Shown: one piece after another, positions 7,618 to 16,261 of the stretch | Layout of the letters: each line of letters opens with the position of its first letter | Position numbering within the stretch: position 1 is the stretch's first letter | Source: DAOMFB01 sp963721385 | GTDB taxonomy: Bacteria > Acidobacteriota > Thermoanaerobaculia > UBA5066 | Assembly (NCBI GenBank): GCA_963721385.1 | Contig: CAVRJB010000001.1 | Location: 1-64,000, forward strand | Direction: 5' to 3' | DNA length: 64,000 nt | Notes under the pieces: generated by a model | What the model saw: the letters and a program-made list of their open reading frames with translations, nothing else | The model's database searches: none | Told to the model about the DNA's origin: nothing | Made by a program: the position numbers and the translations under genes

Positions 7618-8933
7618 AAAGCCGGAAGAAGTCGTCTCCGGACCTCATGGCGCTCACACCGCTGGTGGCGGCTCCGGCCGCCGCCGTCGAGAGGCTGCGT
7701 CTCGAGCGGCTCGTTTCCGACGCGGTCACGGGGCTTCCGCTGCAGCCCCTGAGCGACCTCGAGCGGGTCGCAGGAATCGGGATCGTCTTCCTCCAGCTCG
7801 GCCGCTTCGCCGGCGTCGAGAGCCTCTACGGCTGGGAGCTCTACGACCGCGTCCTCCGCCTGACGACCGCGAGCCTCCGGGAGGACCTCGAGGCCTCGGC
7901 GCTCAAGGAGATCCTCCTCGGCCTCCACTTCAACGGATGCGACGGCTTCTATCTCCTCTTCGACCTCTCCCAGCGCCCGGTGCCGCGTCACACGGCCCTC
8001 CTCGAGCCCGAGGCGCGGCGTCTCCGGCTCGGCGTCCTCCGACGTCTCCGGCAGTCGCTCGGCCGGACGGCGGTCGACCTGATGAACGTCTACGTGGGCG
8101 TCACGTCGGTCGCGGACGATCCACGCGTCCGGCCATCGCGCAACCTCCTCCGCGGCCTCACCGAGGCGGCACGCGCCGTCGAGGCGCACCAGACGGGGGC
8201 GCGCGCCGGGCGAGTCGAGAGCCTGAAGGAGATCCTGACGGGGCGGAAGCTCCGGGCGGTCTGGCAGCCGGTCTTTTCGCTGACGGATCGCGCCGTCCTC
8301 GGACACGAGGCGCTCATCCGGGGCCCGTCGGGCGCCGAACTCGAGATGCCCGACGCCCTCTTCACCGCAGCGCGCGAGGGGGACATGCTCCTCGAGCTCG
8401 AGAACCTCTGCCTCGAGACCATCTTCGCGGGCCTCCCGCGCGCCGTCCGAGCGGGAACGCTCTTCGTCAACGCGTCCGCGCGACTCCTCACGCACCCGGT
8501 CTTCCTCGACGAGCGACACCTGGCCGAAATGAAGCGAGCGCATCCCGCCATCGTCATCGAGGTTTCCGAGAAGGAGATCGTCTGGAACTACCCGGCCTTC
8601 CGCGAGGTGCTGGAGAAGCTGCGGGCCGCCGGTTTCCGCTTCGCCATCGACGACGCGGGCTCCGGCTACTCCGGACTGGAGTCGATCCTCCAACTCCGCC
8701 CCGAGTTCATCAAGGTGGCCGACTCCATCGTCCGAAACGTCCACGCCGACTCGATCAAGCGGGAGGTTCTCTCGGGCCTCCTGTCGCTCGGCCGCCAAAT
8801 CGGGGCCGCGCTGATCGCCGAGGGGATCGAGCAGGACGAGGAGCTCCGGAGTCTCGCCGCACTCGGCCTCCCCTACGGACAGGGCTTCCTGCTGGGCCGG
8901 CCTTCCGCGCGCGTCAGCTCGCGGGCGGGCTGA
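7614..8933 (+). CDS. EAL-domain c-di-GMP phosphodiesterase
   Basis: 439 residues from a GTG coupled to the receiver stop. The N-terminal ~200 residues resemble a degenerate GGDEF-like fold without a signature. The EAL domain (about 215-435) keeps its catalytic set: EALIRG, the Asn in FVNAS, the Glu in VIEVSEKE, IDDAGSGYSG, the Lys in EFIKVADS, AEGIE, and the Gln in GQGFLLGRP. It is expected to hydrolyse c-di-GMP to pGpG, opposing the cyclase at the start of the operon. It overlaps by 20 bp the end of the convergent gene at 8914. Confidence 0.9.
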   Translation: MKSRKKSSPDLMALTPLVAAPAAAVERLRLERLVSDAVTGLPLQPLSDLERVAGIGIVFLQLGRFAGVESLYGWELYDRVLRLTTASLREDLEASALKEILLGLHFNGCDGFYLLFDLSQRPVPRHTALLEPEARRLRLGVLRRLRQSLGRTAVDLMNVYVGVTSVADDPRVRPSRNLLRGLTEAARAVEAHQTGARAGRVESLKEILTGRKLRAVWQPVFSLTDRAVLGHEALIRGPSGAELEMPDALFTAAREGDMLLELENLCLETIFAGLPRAVRAGTLFVNASARLLTHPVFLDERHLAEMKRAHPAIVIEVSEKEIVWNYPAFREVLEKLRAAGFRFAIDDAGSGYSGLESILQLRPEFIKVADSIVRNVHADSIKREVLSGLLSLGRQIGAALIAEGIEQDEELRSLAALGLPYGQGFLLGRPSARVSSRAG

Positions 8934-10236
8934 GCGCGGGCTCCTCCTCGGCGGAACGGCGCGCGAGGAGGAACGCCCCGACCGAGACCGCGGCGACGAG
9001 CACGGAAAGGAGCGCCGTCACCCCGGGCACGAACGCGTCGTAGAGCGCGTGCAGCACGACGGCAGCCCCGAGCCCGAAGAGGGCCGGCCCGGTGGGCCGT
9101 CCGCGCGTCACGGCCGGGACGAGGAAGAAGGCGGCCAGGCCGGTCCAGATCGCCTGCAGGAACGGGCGCATCGCCGCGGCCACCCACGTCCCGAGGAACC
9201 ACGCGTAGAGCGCTGCCGAAGGGGACGCAGCCCCCCTGATCGCGGCCTCCTCGGCCGCCGGGAGGACGGGGACCTGCGCGACCGAGAGGGTGAGGCCAAA
9301 GCCGGCGCCGACAATGAGGCCGGCGAAGAGACCGTGGCGCCCGTCGCTCCCGGCGCCGAGCGCTCGGACGACGAGGACGACGACGGCGGCCTTGCCGAGC
9401 TCCTGGACGAGCGCGGCGCCGCCGAGGGAAGCGAGAAGCCGCCATGCGATGTTCCGCTCGGGGGCCGCGAAGGGCGCGAGCGTCGCGAGCGGCGGCGCGG
9501 CCACGAGAACGCCGACATAGAGGGCGCCGAAGAGCGCGGCGCCGAAGAAGAGGCCGAGCGTCGGTCGCGTGACGTCGGTGTCGGGCCGGAAGACGGCGTA
9601 GAAGAACATGAGCCAGAGCGCGCCGCTGCCGAAGTGGACGAGGCGGACGCGGAGGATCGGGTCCTCGGCGAGGGCGGCGAGAAGGAGCGGCCCGAGGCCG
9701 AAGAAGACGAGCGCCCACGTGACGGCGGAGCCGAGGATCGCGGCCTCGCCGAGACGGGCGGGCGCCAGGGCCTCCGGCAGCGCCGGGAGGAGGCGGGAGA
9801 CGGGGACCTCGCGCGGCCCGGCGGCTTCCTCCTCGGCGCCCGCGGCCGCCGACGATTCGACGATCGAGAGGCCGGGATCGTCGCTCCTCGTCGAGAGTGA
9901 CACGCGCTTCCACATCCCCGGGTCGAGCGCCGCCCCGCCGGGCGCCGGAGCCGCAACCAAGGGATCCGGCCTCGCCGGAGTGGAGAGGGCGGTGAAATCC
10001 TCGGAGGGCCCGGCCTCAGCAGGCGGCTTGAAAGCCCCCCGGTTGGCCGACGAGGGCCTCTTCTTCGGGAAGGCGAGGAGCTGGTGGGCCGGGACCCATT
10101 CCGGCGTCCCGCTCTTCCAGGCGAGGTCGTCCGGCGAGAGGACGCCTCGCGCGGCCAAGTCGGCCATTTCGGCAAACTGCAGCGGGCCGATCTGTCGTCC
10201 CCCGGTGAAGGTGAAATAGACCGGCGGCTCGACCAT
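8914..10236 (-). CDS. GYF_2-domain, PrsW-like multipass membrane protein
   Basis: 440 residues. Residues 1-60 form a GYF_2/DUF4339 domain (YFTFTGGRQIGPLQ, then WKSGTPEWVPA). A low-complexity linker to about 165 precedes seven or eight hydrophobic segments resembling the PrsW intramembrane peptidase family. The family motifs are partly lost: EExxK reads QELGK, the FxxxE segment reads GFGLTLS with no acid, and HxxxD survives as LHALYD. It may be an inactive relative. I chose the ATG at 10236 (preceded by GGATCGGGCGAG) over a TTG at 10260 that falls inside the upstream terminator's T-run. Confidence 0.72.
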   Translation of the reverse strand: MVEPPVYFTFTGGRQIGPLQFAEMADLAARGVLSPDDLAWKSGTPEWVPAHQLLAFPKKRPSSANRGAFKPPAEAGPSEDFTALSTPARPDPLVAAPAPGGAALDPGMWKRVSLSTRSDDPGLSIVESSAAAGAEEEAAGPREVPVSRLLPALPEALAPARLGEAAILGSAVTWALVFFGLGPLLLAALAEDPILRVRLVHFGSGALWLMFFYAVFRPDTDVTRPTLGLFFGAALFGALYVGVLVAAPPLATLAPFAAPERNIAWRLLASLGGAALVQELGKAAVVVLVVRALGAGSDGRHGLFAGLIVGAGFGLTLSVAQVPVLPAAEEAAIRGAASPSAALYAWFLGTWVAAAMRPFLQAIWTGLAAFFLVPAVTRGRPTGPALFGLGAAVVLHALYDAFVPGVTALLSVLVAAVSVGAFLLARRSAEEEPALSPPAS

Positions 10237-10257
10237 CTCGCCCGATCCTACGCGAAA

Positions 10258-10288
10258 CAAAAAAAGAGCCGCCCGTCAGGGCGGCCTG
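10258..10288 (-). terminator. Rho-independent terminator of the isochorismatase-family gene
   Basis: On the minus strand GCCGCCC, TGAC, GGGCGGC forms a 7-bp GC stem followed by CTTTTTTT. It lies 100 bp after the hydrolase stop (10389) and just before the PrsW-like start. Confidence 0.85.
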
Positions 10289-10388
10289 GAGGAGAGGAGG
10301 TATGTGCGCTCCCCCCGCCCAACGCATTCTGCATGCCAGAGCCCGCGCGCCATTCCGGCACCGGGACCGGAACGGCGCCCCTTCCTTC

Positions 10389-10982
10389 TCAGGCGGGCTG
10401 GCCCTCTTTGAAAAGCGCACTCATCTCGCGGAATCGGGGGTGATTCTTGTCGCGCATCCACTCGAAGCCGACCGACTCGTGGTTCGTGACCACCGCGCCG
10501 GCCTGCGCCATCCGGGCGAGGGCGTGCCGGACGTACTCGGCGCCCCGGCCGCTGACGGCGTCCCAGACGAGATGGACCTGGTCGCGGCCGCGAAGAAGCT
10601 GGATGACCGTCTGCATGACGCAGACGTGCGCCTCGGCGCCCGCGACGACGACCTGGCGCGTCGGGCCGCCCGTCTTCGGCCGGAGCTCATTGAGAAGGGC
10701 GGCGAACTTCGGATCGGCGACGCAATCGAAGGTCGTCTTGTCCAGGGTCCGTTTCGGGGTCGTCAGGGCGTCGAAGGCGGCGCGGATCTCCGGATGCGTC
10801 GGCCCGATGCCCTTCGGGTACTGCTCCGTCAGAAGGACCGGGACCCGGCACATCTCCGCCAGCTTCAGGAGGCGGGTTCCCGCGGTGAGGAGGCGCGCCG
10901 GGTGCGCCACCAGGTCCATCAGCTTCCCCTGGAAGTCGATGACGACGAGAACGCTCCGGGCCGGGTCGAGAAGCTCACTCAT
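10389..10982 (-). CDS. Isochorismatase-family cysteine hydrolase
   Basis: 197 residues, the usual size. The catalytic triad is visible: Asp in VVIDFQGKL (about 16), Lys in TLDKTTFDC (about 80) and Cys in GAEAHVCVMQT (about 121). The family hydrolyses amides or vinyl ethers such as nicotinamide, N-carbamoyl compounds and isochorismate. The compact form resembles YcaC-like members of unassigned substrate. It is monocistronic with its own terminator. Confidence 0.88.
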   Translation of the reverse strand: MSELLDPARSVLVVIDFQGKLMDLVAHPARLLTAGTRLLKLAEMCRVPVLLTEQYPKGIGPTHPEIRAAFDALTTPKRTLDKTTFDCVADPKFAALLNELRPKTGGPTRQVVVAGAEAHVCVMQTVIQLLRGRDQVHLVWDAVSGRGAEYVRHALARMAQAGAVVTNHESVGFEWMRDKNHPRFREMSALFKEGQPA

Positions 10983-11008
10983 GCAACGAGTCTACGTCGC
11001 GCGCGGGG

Positions 11009-11037
11009 TTGACGCGTGGCACGGGAAGGTCCAGATT
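11009..11037 (+). promoter_or_regulatory. Sigma70-type promoter driving the TPP riboswitch operon
   Basis: TTGACG (11009-11014), a 17-bp spacer, then CAGATT (11032-11037). A start point near 11044 would put the transcript's 5' end a few bases before the first riboswitch helix at about 11051. The good spacing and fit to the aptamer make this the best promoter call in the window. Confidence 0.6.
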
Positions 11038-11047
11038 AGGGGGCGTC

Positions 11048-11128
11048 GGAGCCTAGGGGTGGCCTCAAAAGGGCCTGAGATCACACCCTTGAACCTGATC
11101 CGGTTGAAACCGGCGTAGGGAAAGGCGA
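11048..11128 (+). ncRNA. TPP (THI-box) riboswitch
   Basis: Conserved THI-element blocks are present in order: AGGGG near 11055, GGCCTGAGATCACACCCTTG (11082-11101 region), the invariant ACCTGATCCGG, then ACCGGCGTAGGGAAAGGC. P1 can form from GCCT (11051) and AGGC (11123). The aptamer ends about 85 nt before the TonB-receptor start. With no clear terminator between, control of translation initiation is likely: thiamine pyrophosphate binding would hide the AGGAGG. It assigns the three-gene operon downstream to thiamine. Confidence 0.95.
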
Positions 11129-11213
11129 ACGGGGGGCCGGTCCTCCCGGCGATCGAGACTCCGAAGGGTCCGCCTCGGCAGCCCGCGCCTTGGCGCGGAC
11201 CAGGAGGTGCGCG

Positions 11214-13559
11214 ATGAGGAGGTCCTTCTCGAACCGGGCGGCGGCCCTTGCGGCGGCGGTGCTCGTCACAGCCGTCGTTCCTGCCGACCCCGCGCGGGCT
11301 GCCGCCCTCTACGAGATTTCCGGGACGGTCCGGGACGTGTCGGGCCGGCCGGTCCCGCTCGCGTCGGTGGCGGCGGACGGGACCGCCGCTTCGGCGAAGG
11401 CGGACGAGGCCGGGCTCTTCCGGCTGCGGTTGCCGAAGGGGACCTTCACGCTCGCCGCGAGCGCCCCGGGCTTCGTCGGTGAGCCGCGGAAACTCTCGGT
11501 CGAAGGGGAACTCGCGGGCTTCGACCTCGTCCTCGTCCCGCTCCCCAGGAAAAGCGAGGCGCTCGTCGTCTCGGCGATCCGCGCGGACGAAAAGGCGCCC
11601 GTCCCGCGGACGGACCTCGACCGGAGGGAGATCGAAGCGCGAAGCGATGGGAAGGAGATTGGCGCGTTCCTCGCGGAGACTCCCTCGATCACGCAGTATT
11701 CCGACACCGGCCTCGGAAATGGCTACAACTACCTCGCGCTCCGCGGCGTCGGGCAGACGCGCGTGAACATGACGTTCGACGGCGTCCCGCTGAACGACCC
11801 GGAGGACTCGGCTGTCTACACGGTCGATTACGCGAACCTCCTCGGCTCGACGGAGAGCCTCCAGGTGCAGCGCGGCGTCGGAACGTCGACCTTCGGGGCG
11901 GCGGCCTTCGCCGGCTCGATCAACTTCGCGAGCCTCGACCTCGCCGACTCCTTCGGCGGGAGTGCGCGCCTCGGCCTCGGCTCGTTCGGCACGGCGATGG
12001 CGAGCGCTGGCGTCCAGTCGGGCCTCTTCGGGCCGGACCTGAAGCTGTACCTGCGCGCCTCGTGGCAGGAGACGAACGGCTTCCGCGACAGCTCCGGCGT
12101 CCTCCAGAAGAGTCTCTACTACGGCGTCGGGCGCGACGTCGGCTCGACGACGTTCAAGATCAGCGGCTTCGTCGGGCAGGAGCGGACGCAGGAGGCGTTT
12201 CTCGCCGCCGACAAGGAGACGCTCGACCAGAATCTCCGGGCCAACCCGCTCTCGCCGCCGGAGCAGGACCGCTTCACGCTCGGCCTCGTGCAGGCGCAGG
12301 TGACGCACGTCCTCGGGCCGCGGGACTCCGTCGCGCTGCAGGGCTTCTACGAAGGGACGAGCGGCTGGTACCGCCTCTTCGCCGACCCCGAGCGGACGAC
12401 GCTCTGGCAATACGACCTCTCCTGGCACTTCTACGGCGGCACGGCGACGTACCGGCACGAGTCGGGCCCCTTCGGCCTGACCGTGGGGCTCAACGCCTAC
12501 GGCTACGAGAGCACCCACAGCCGGAGCGTGACGGAGGCGATCCCCGACTACGAGAACCACGGCTTCAAGACGCAGGCGAGCGGTTTCGTGAAGCTGGGCT
12601 GGGACGCGGGGCGCTGGCACCTCGTCGCCGACGGGCAGGTCCGGTGGGCGAAGTTCCGGTACGAGGGGGACGTGGGCCCCGGGTCGGCCGACTGGACCTT
12701 CTTCAACCCGAAGCTGGGCGCGCGCTACGATGTCTCGCCGTCGCTTTCGGTCTTCGCCTCGGTGGGACGGACGACGCGCGAGCCGGCGCGGAGCGACCTC
12801 CTCCTCGGCGAGGACAACGCCACCGTTCCCCACGATTTCGGCGCCGTGGATCCCGAGCGGGTGACCGACTTCGAGGCTGGCGTGAACTGGAAGAAGGGGA
12901 CGCTGACGCTCGCCGCGAATCTCTACGCGATGGAGTTCCGGAACGAGATCGCGCTGACGGGCGAGCTCTCCGAGATCGGACTCCCGCTTCGCCGGAACGT
13001 CGGCCAGAGCTATCGCCGCGGGCTCGAGCTGGACGCCTCCTGGCAGGCCCTGCCGTGGCTCCGCGCCGTGGCCACCCTGAATGCCTCGCACAACCGGATC
13101 CAGGAGTGGACCCAGTTCTACGACGTCTACGACGCGGAGGGGATCTGGATCGGCTCGACGAGCCGGACCTACACGGACGTGAACCCGCTCCTGACGCCTC
13201 AGTTCGTCGCGAACGCGGGCGTCGACGTGACGCCGGTTCCGGGCGTGACGGTCGGCGTCCGCGGCCGGTACGTCTCCCGGTCGTACCTCGACAACACGAG
13301 CAACGACGCCTTCGTCACCCCTCGCTTCTTCAACCTGAACGCCAGCCTCACGGTCGGCCTCGAGCGGCTCGTCAAGCCCGGGCGCCCGCAGCTGAAGATC
13401 GAGATCCACAACGTCCTCGACAACAAGGCGATGTTCCCGAGCGGCTATTCGTATCTCTATTACACGCAGGGCGGAGGAGGGGAGACCCTCGGCGGCATCT
13501 CGTACTACTACCCGCTTGCGACGACGAGCGTGATCGCCATGCTGGACCTCGGGTTCTGA
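11214..13559 (+). CDS. TonB-dependent outer-membrane receptor, probable thiamine or thiamine-precursor uptake
   Basis: 781 residues from the ATG that follows AGGAGGT. Signal peptide about 1-28 ending at PARA. A carboxypeptidase-regulatory-like domain (about 30-105) precedes a plug (about 115-240, with LALRGVGQTRVNMTFDGVPL) and a large beta-barrel ending in the aromatic LDLGF. It would bring substrate across the outer membrane using TonB energy. The ligand is inferred from the TPP riboswitch just upstream and the PnuC-type transporter 2 bp downstream. Similar receptor-PnuT pairs are known in Bacteroidetes. Confidence 0.88.
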   Translation: MRRSFSNRAAALAAAVLVTAVVPADPARAAALYEISGTVRDVSGRPVPLASVAADGTAASAKADEAGLFRLRLPKGTFTLAASAPGFVGEPRKLSVEGELAGFDLVLVPLPRKSEALVVSAIRADEKAPVPRTDLDRREIEARSDGKEIGAFLAETPSITQYSDTGLGNGYNYLALRGVGQTRVNMTFDGVPLNDPEDSAVYTVDYANLLGSTESLQVQRGVGTSTFGAAAFAGSINFASLDLADSFGGSARLGLGSFGTAMASAGVQSGLFGPDLKLYLRASWQETNGFRDSSGVLQKSLYYGVGRDVGSTTFKISGFVGQERTQEAFLAADKETLDQNLRANPLSPPEQDRFTLGLVQAQVTHVLGPRDSVALQGFYEGTSGWYRLFADPERTTLWQYDLSWHFYGGTATYRHESGPFGLTVGLNAYGYESTHSRSVTEAIPDYENHGFKTQASGFVKLGWDAGRWHLVADGQVRWAKFRYEGDVGPGSADWTFFNPKLGARYDVSPSLSVFASVGRTTREPARSDLLLGEDNATVPHDFGAVDPERVTDFEAGVNWKKGTLTLAANLYAMEFRNEIALTGELSEIGLPLRRNVGQSYRRGLELDASWQALPWLRAVATLNASHNRIQEWTQFYDVYDAEGIWIGSTSRTYTDVNPLLTPQFVANAGVDVTPVPGVTVGVRGRYVSRSYLDNTSNDAFVTPRFFNLNASLTVGLERLVKPGRPQLKIEIHNVLDNKAMFPSGYSYLYYTQGGGGETLGGISYYYPLATTSVIAMLDLGF

Positions 13560-13560
13560 C

Positions 13561-14133
13561 GTGGGCGCGGTCGAAGCCGCCGGCGTCCTCTTCGGCGTCG
13601 TCGCCGTCTGGCTGACGACGCGGGAGAACATCTGGTGCTGGCCGACCGGCCTCGTCAACGTCGGCCTCTTCATCGTCGTCTTCTGGCGGGCGAAGCTCTA
13701 TGCTGACATGGGACTGCAGGTCGTCTATGTCGTCCTCTGCCTCTACGGCTGGTACGGATGGCGCCACGGCGGGCGGGACCGCGGCGCCCTCACGGTCTCG
13801 GGCACGCCTCGCCCGGCGCTTGCCGCGCTGGCGGCCTCGGGCGTCGTCTTTGCGTCAGGGCTGGGGCTCTTTCTCGCGCGGCGGACCGACGCGGCCCTGC
13901 CGTTCTGGGACGCCGGGACGACGTCGTTCAGCCTCGTCGCGCAGGCGATGCAGACGCGCAAGTGGTGGGAGAACTGGCTCCTCTGGATCGCCGTGGACGT
14001 CGTCTACGTCGGGATCTACGTCGTGAAGAAGCTCTACCTGACGGCAGGGCTCTACGCCGTCTTCCTCGCCCTCGCGGTCCTCGGCCTGAAGTCGTGGCGG
14101 CGCTCGATGGCGGCTCAGGCGGACGCGTCATGA
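13561..14133 (+). CDS. PnuC/PnuT-family inner-membrane transporter, probably for thiamine
   Basis: 190 residues from a GTG one base after the receptor stop. About seven hydrophobic segments. Family motifs are ENIWCWPTGLVNV, YGWYGW and the strongly conserved QTRKWWENWLLWIAVD region with VDVVYVGIYVVKKLYLTA. PnuC proteins move nicotinamide riboside, and PnuT members thiamine, by facilitated diffusion with trapping by phosphorylation. The riboswitch points to thiamine. The stop overlaps the ATG of the kinase gene, so the transporter and its trapping enzyme are coupled. Confidence 0.92.
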   Translation: MGAVEAAGVLFGVVAVWLTTRENIWCWPTGLVNVGLFIVVFWRAKLYADMGLQVVYVVLCLYGWYGWRHGGRDRGALTVSGTPRPALAALAASGVVFASGLGLFLARRTDAALPFWDAGTTSFSLVAQAMQTRKWWENWLLWIAVDVVYVGIYVVKKLYLTAGLYAVFLALAVLGLKSWRRSMAAQADAS

Positions 14134-14696
14134 ACGGCCCCCTTCGAGTCGTCGTGACGGGAAGCGAGTGCACCGGCAAGACGACGCTCGCCGCGCGACT
14201 CGCCGACCGGCTCGGCGCCCTCTGGGTCCCGGAGGCCGCGCGATTCGTGGCGGACGAGAAAGGCTCTCCGCTCGACGGCTCGGACGTTTCCCGGATCGCC
14301 CGCCGCCACGTCGCGCTCGCGGACGCGGCCGCGGCAGAGTCGGCGCGGCGCGACCGGCACCTCCTCGTCCTCGACACCGACCTCCTCTCGACGGTCGTCT
14401 ACGCGCGGCACTACTACGGCGGCTGCCCGGCCTGGGTCGAGGCGTCGGCCCGCGCGCGCCTCGCCGACCTCTACCTGCTCCACCACCCGGACGTGCCGTG
14501 GATTCCCGACCCCGCGCGCGACCGCCCGGACCGGCGCGCGGAGATTCACGCCCTCTTCGGGGGGGTGCTTCGGGAGTTCGGGGCGAGCGTCGTCGACGTC
14601 CTCGGCGGCTGGGACCAGCGCGAGCAGCTGGCCTCGAACGCCGTGGCGCTCCTTCGCAGCCGCCCGTTTCAGGGGCGGTCTACGCCTCGAGGATGA
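14130..14696 (+). CDS. NadR-like P-loop kinase, candidate thiamine-trapping kinase
   Basis: 188 residues. The Walker A motif GSECTGKTT sits at the N-terminus. PEAARFV and DTDLLSTVVYARHYYG match the ribosylnicotinamide-kinase half of NadR (AAA_28). There is no nucleotidyltransferase domain. ATG overlaps the PnuC stop (ATGA). In NadR-PnuC pairs this domain phosphorylates the imported vitamin; here the TPP riboswitch suggests a thiamine kinase role, which is inference. Nicotinamide riboside remains the alternative. Its 3' end overlaps the convergent rng gene by 17 bp. Confidence 0.85.
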   Translation: MNGPLRVVVTGSECTGKTTLAARLADRLGALWVPEAARFVADEKGSPLDGSDVSRIARRHVALADAAAAESARRDRHLLVLDTDLLSTVVYARHYYGGCPAWVEASARARLADLYLLHHPDVPWIPDPARDRPDRRAEIHALFGGVLREFGASVVDVLGGWDQREQLASNAVALLRSRPFQGRSTPRG

Positions 14697-16257
14697 TGTC
14701 GAAGCCTTCGTGGTGGAGGTGCTCGTCGCTCTGGACGTGGATGGGCATCCCGATCCGCTCTTCCAGCTCCTCGATGAGGCGGCGCTCCTCGCCGGCGAGA
14801 GCGCGATAGATCTCGGGGTGGACCCGGAGGAGGAGCGAGTGCGCCTCGCTGTCGTCCACCTTCTTCAGGATCTCGCGCCGGATCTCGATCACGATCGTGG
14901 CGATGCTCTTGATCCGCCCATTGCCGGAGCAGTAGGGACAGGGCATCGTGAGCGCGCGCTCGAGGCTCTGGCGCTGGCGCTTTCGGGTGATCTCGACGAG
15001 GCCGAACTCCGACACGGGGAGCATCCGGTTCTTGGCGCGGTCCTTCTTCAGCTCGCCTTCGAGCGCCGCGACCAGCTCTTTCCTGTGCTCTTCCTCCTCC
15101 ATGTCGATGAAGTCGATGACGAGGAGGCCGCCGAGGTCGCGGAGCCGGATCTGCCGGACGATCTCCTGCACGGCCTCGAGGTTCGTCTTCACGATGGTGT
15201 CCTCGAGGCGGCTCTTCCCGACGAATTTCCCGGTGTTCACGTCGATGGCCACGAGCGCCTCGGTCTGGTTGATGACGATGTGCCCGCCCGACTTGAGCCA
15301 GACCTTCGATTTCAGGGCGTTCTCGATCTCGGCCTCGACGCCGTATTCCTCGAAGAGCGGCGTCGACTTCCGGTAGAGCTTCACCTTCTGGACGAGCTCG
15401 GGCTGGACCTGGTCGAGGAACTCGACGATCCGCTGGTACTCCTCGTCGTCGTCCACCCAGAGGGCCGAGAACTCCTTCCCGAAGACGTCGCGCGCCGCGC
15501 GGAGAGCGAGGTCGAGGTCGCGGTGGAGAAGGGCGGGCGCGCCGTTCCGGTCGGCCTTCTTCCGGATCTGCTCCCAGAGCTTCGTCAGGTAGCGGCGGTC
15601 GGAGGTGAACTCCTCGGCGCTCCGCCCCTCGCCGGCCGTCCGGACGATGAAGCCGCCCGGGCCCTTCTTCAGCCCGGCCAGGATCTCCTTGAGCCGGGTC
15701 CGCTCGTCCTCGTTCTCGATCCGGCGCGAGATCCCGAGATGGTCGATCGTGGGCATGTAGACGAGCGTCCGCCCCGGGATCGTGACGTGGGTCGTGATCC
15801 GGACGCCCTTGTGCGCGATCATGTCCTTCGTCACCTGGACGACGAGCTCCTGCCCCTCGCGGAGCAGCTCGTCGATCGACGGGAGCGGCGGCCTGACGAA
15901 GGCCGCGTCCGTCTCGCCCTCGGGGTGCGGCGTGTCGGCGTCGAGGCCGTTCCGGGCCGGCGGCTCGGCGGCGACCTTCGCCGGTTCGGGCTCGTCGTCG
16001 GCCGCGCCGAAGCGGTCGAAGTCCTCCGCCTCTTCCCCGACGTCGGCCACGTAGAGGAACGCGTCCTTCTCGAGGCCGAGGTCGACGAAGGCCGACTGCA
16101 TGCCGGGCAGGACGCGCGTCACGCGCCCCTTGTAGATGTTCCCCACGACGCCCCGCTGACGCCGGCGCTCGATCTGCACCTCGGCCACGCGCCCTTCCTC
16201 GAGCACGGCCACGCGCGTCTCCCGGTCGGCGGCGGAGATCAGAAGCTCTTTCAGCAC
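14680..16257 (-). CDS. rng: Ribonuclease E/G family endoribonuclease
   Basis: 525 residues from a GTG (reading MLKELLISAADRETRVAVL, the usual RNase G beginning). A TTG 18 bp upstream, overlapping rodA, is less likely. An S1-like RNA-binding region with an acidic insertion (about residues 80-130) precedes the catalytic core with Mg-binding acids in ALVAIDVNTGKF and LLVIDFIDMEEEEH. The zinc-link cysteines are in MPCPYCSGNG. It processes rRNA and mRNA 5' ends. It closes the mre-mrd-rod operon, a common position for rng, and starts within a few bases of the rodA stop. Confidence 0.93.
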   Translation of the reverse strand: MLKELLISAADRETRVAVLEEGRVAEVQIERRRQRGVVGNIYKGRVTRVLPGMQSAFVDLGLEKDAFLYVADVGEEAEDFDRFGAADDEPEPAKVAAEPPARNGLDADTPHPEGETDAAFVRPPLPSIDELLREGQELVVQVTKDMIAHKGVRITTHVTIPGRTLVYMPTIDHLGISRRIENEDERTRLKEILAGLKKGPGGFIVRTAGEGRSAEEFTSDRRYLTKLWEQIRKKADRNGAPALLHRDLDLALRAARDVFGKEFSALWVDDDEEYQRIVEFLDQVQPELVQKVKLYRKSTPLFEEYGVEAEIENALKSKVWLKSGGHIVINQTEALVAIDVNTGKFVGKSRLEDTIVKTNLEAVQEIVRQIRLRDLGGLLVIDFIDMEEEEHRKELVAALEGELKKDRAKNRMLPVSEFGLVEITRKRQRQSLERALTMPCPYCSGNGRIKSIATIVIEIRREILKKVDDSEAHSLLLRVHPEIYRALAGEERRLIEELEERIGMPIHVQSDEHLHHEGFDIILEA

Positions 16258-16261
16258 CGGG

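Noticed and set aside
10992..13673. An 893-codon minus-strand frame across the TonB receptor
   Set aside because: Antisense shadow; it would also read through the TPP riboswitch, which is placed for plus-strand expression.
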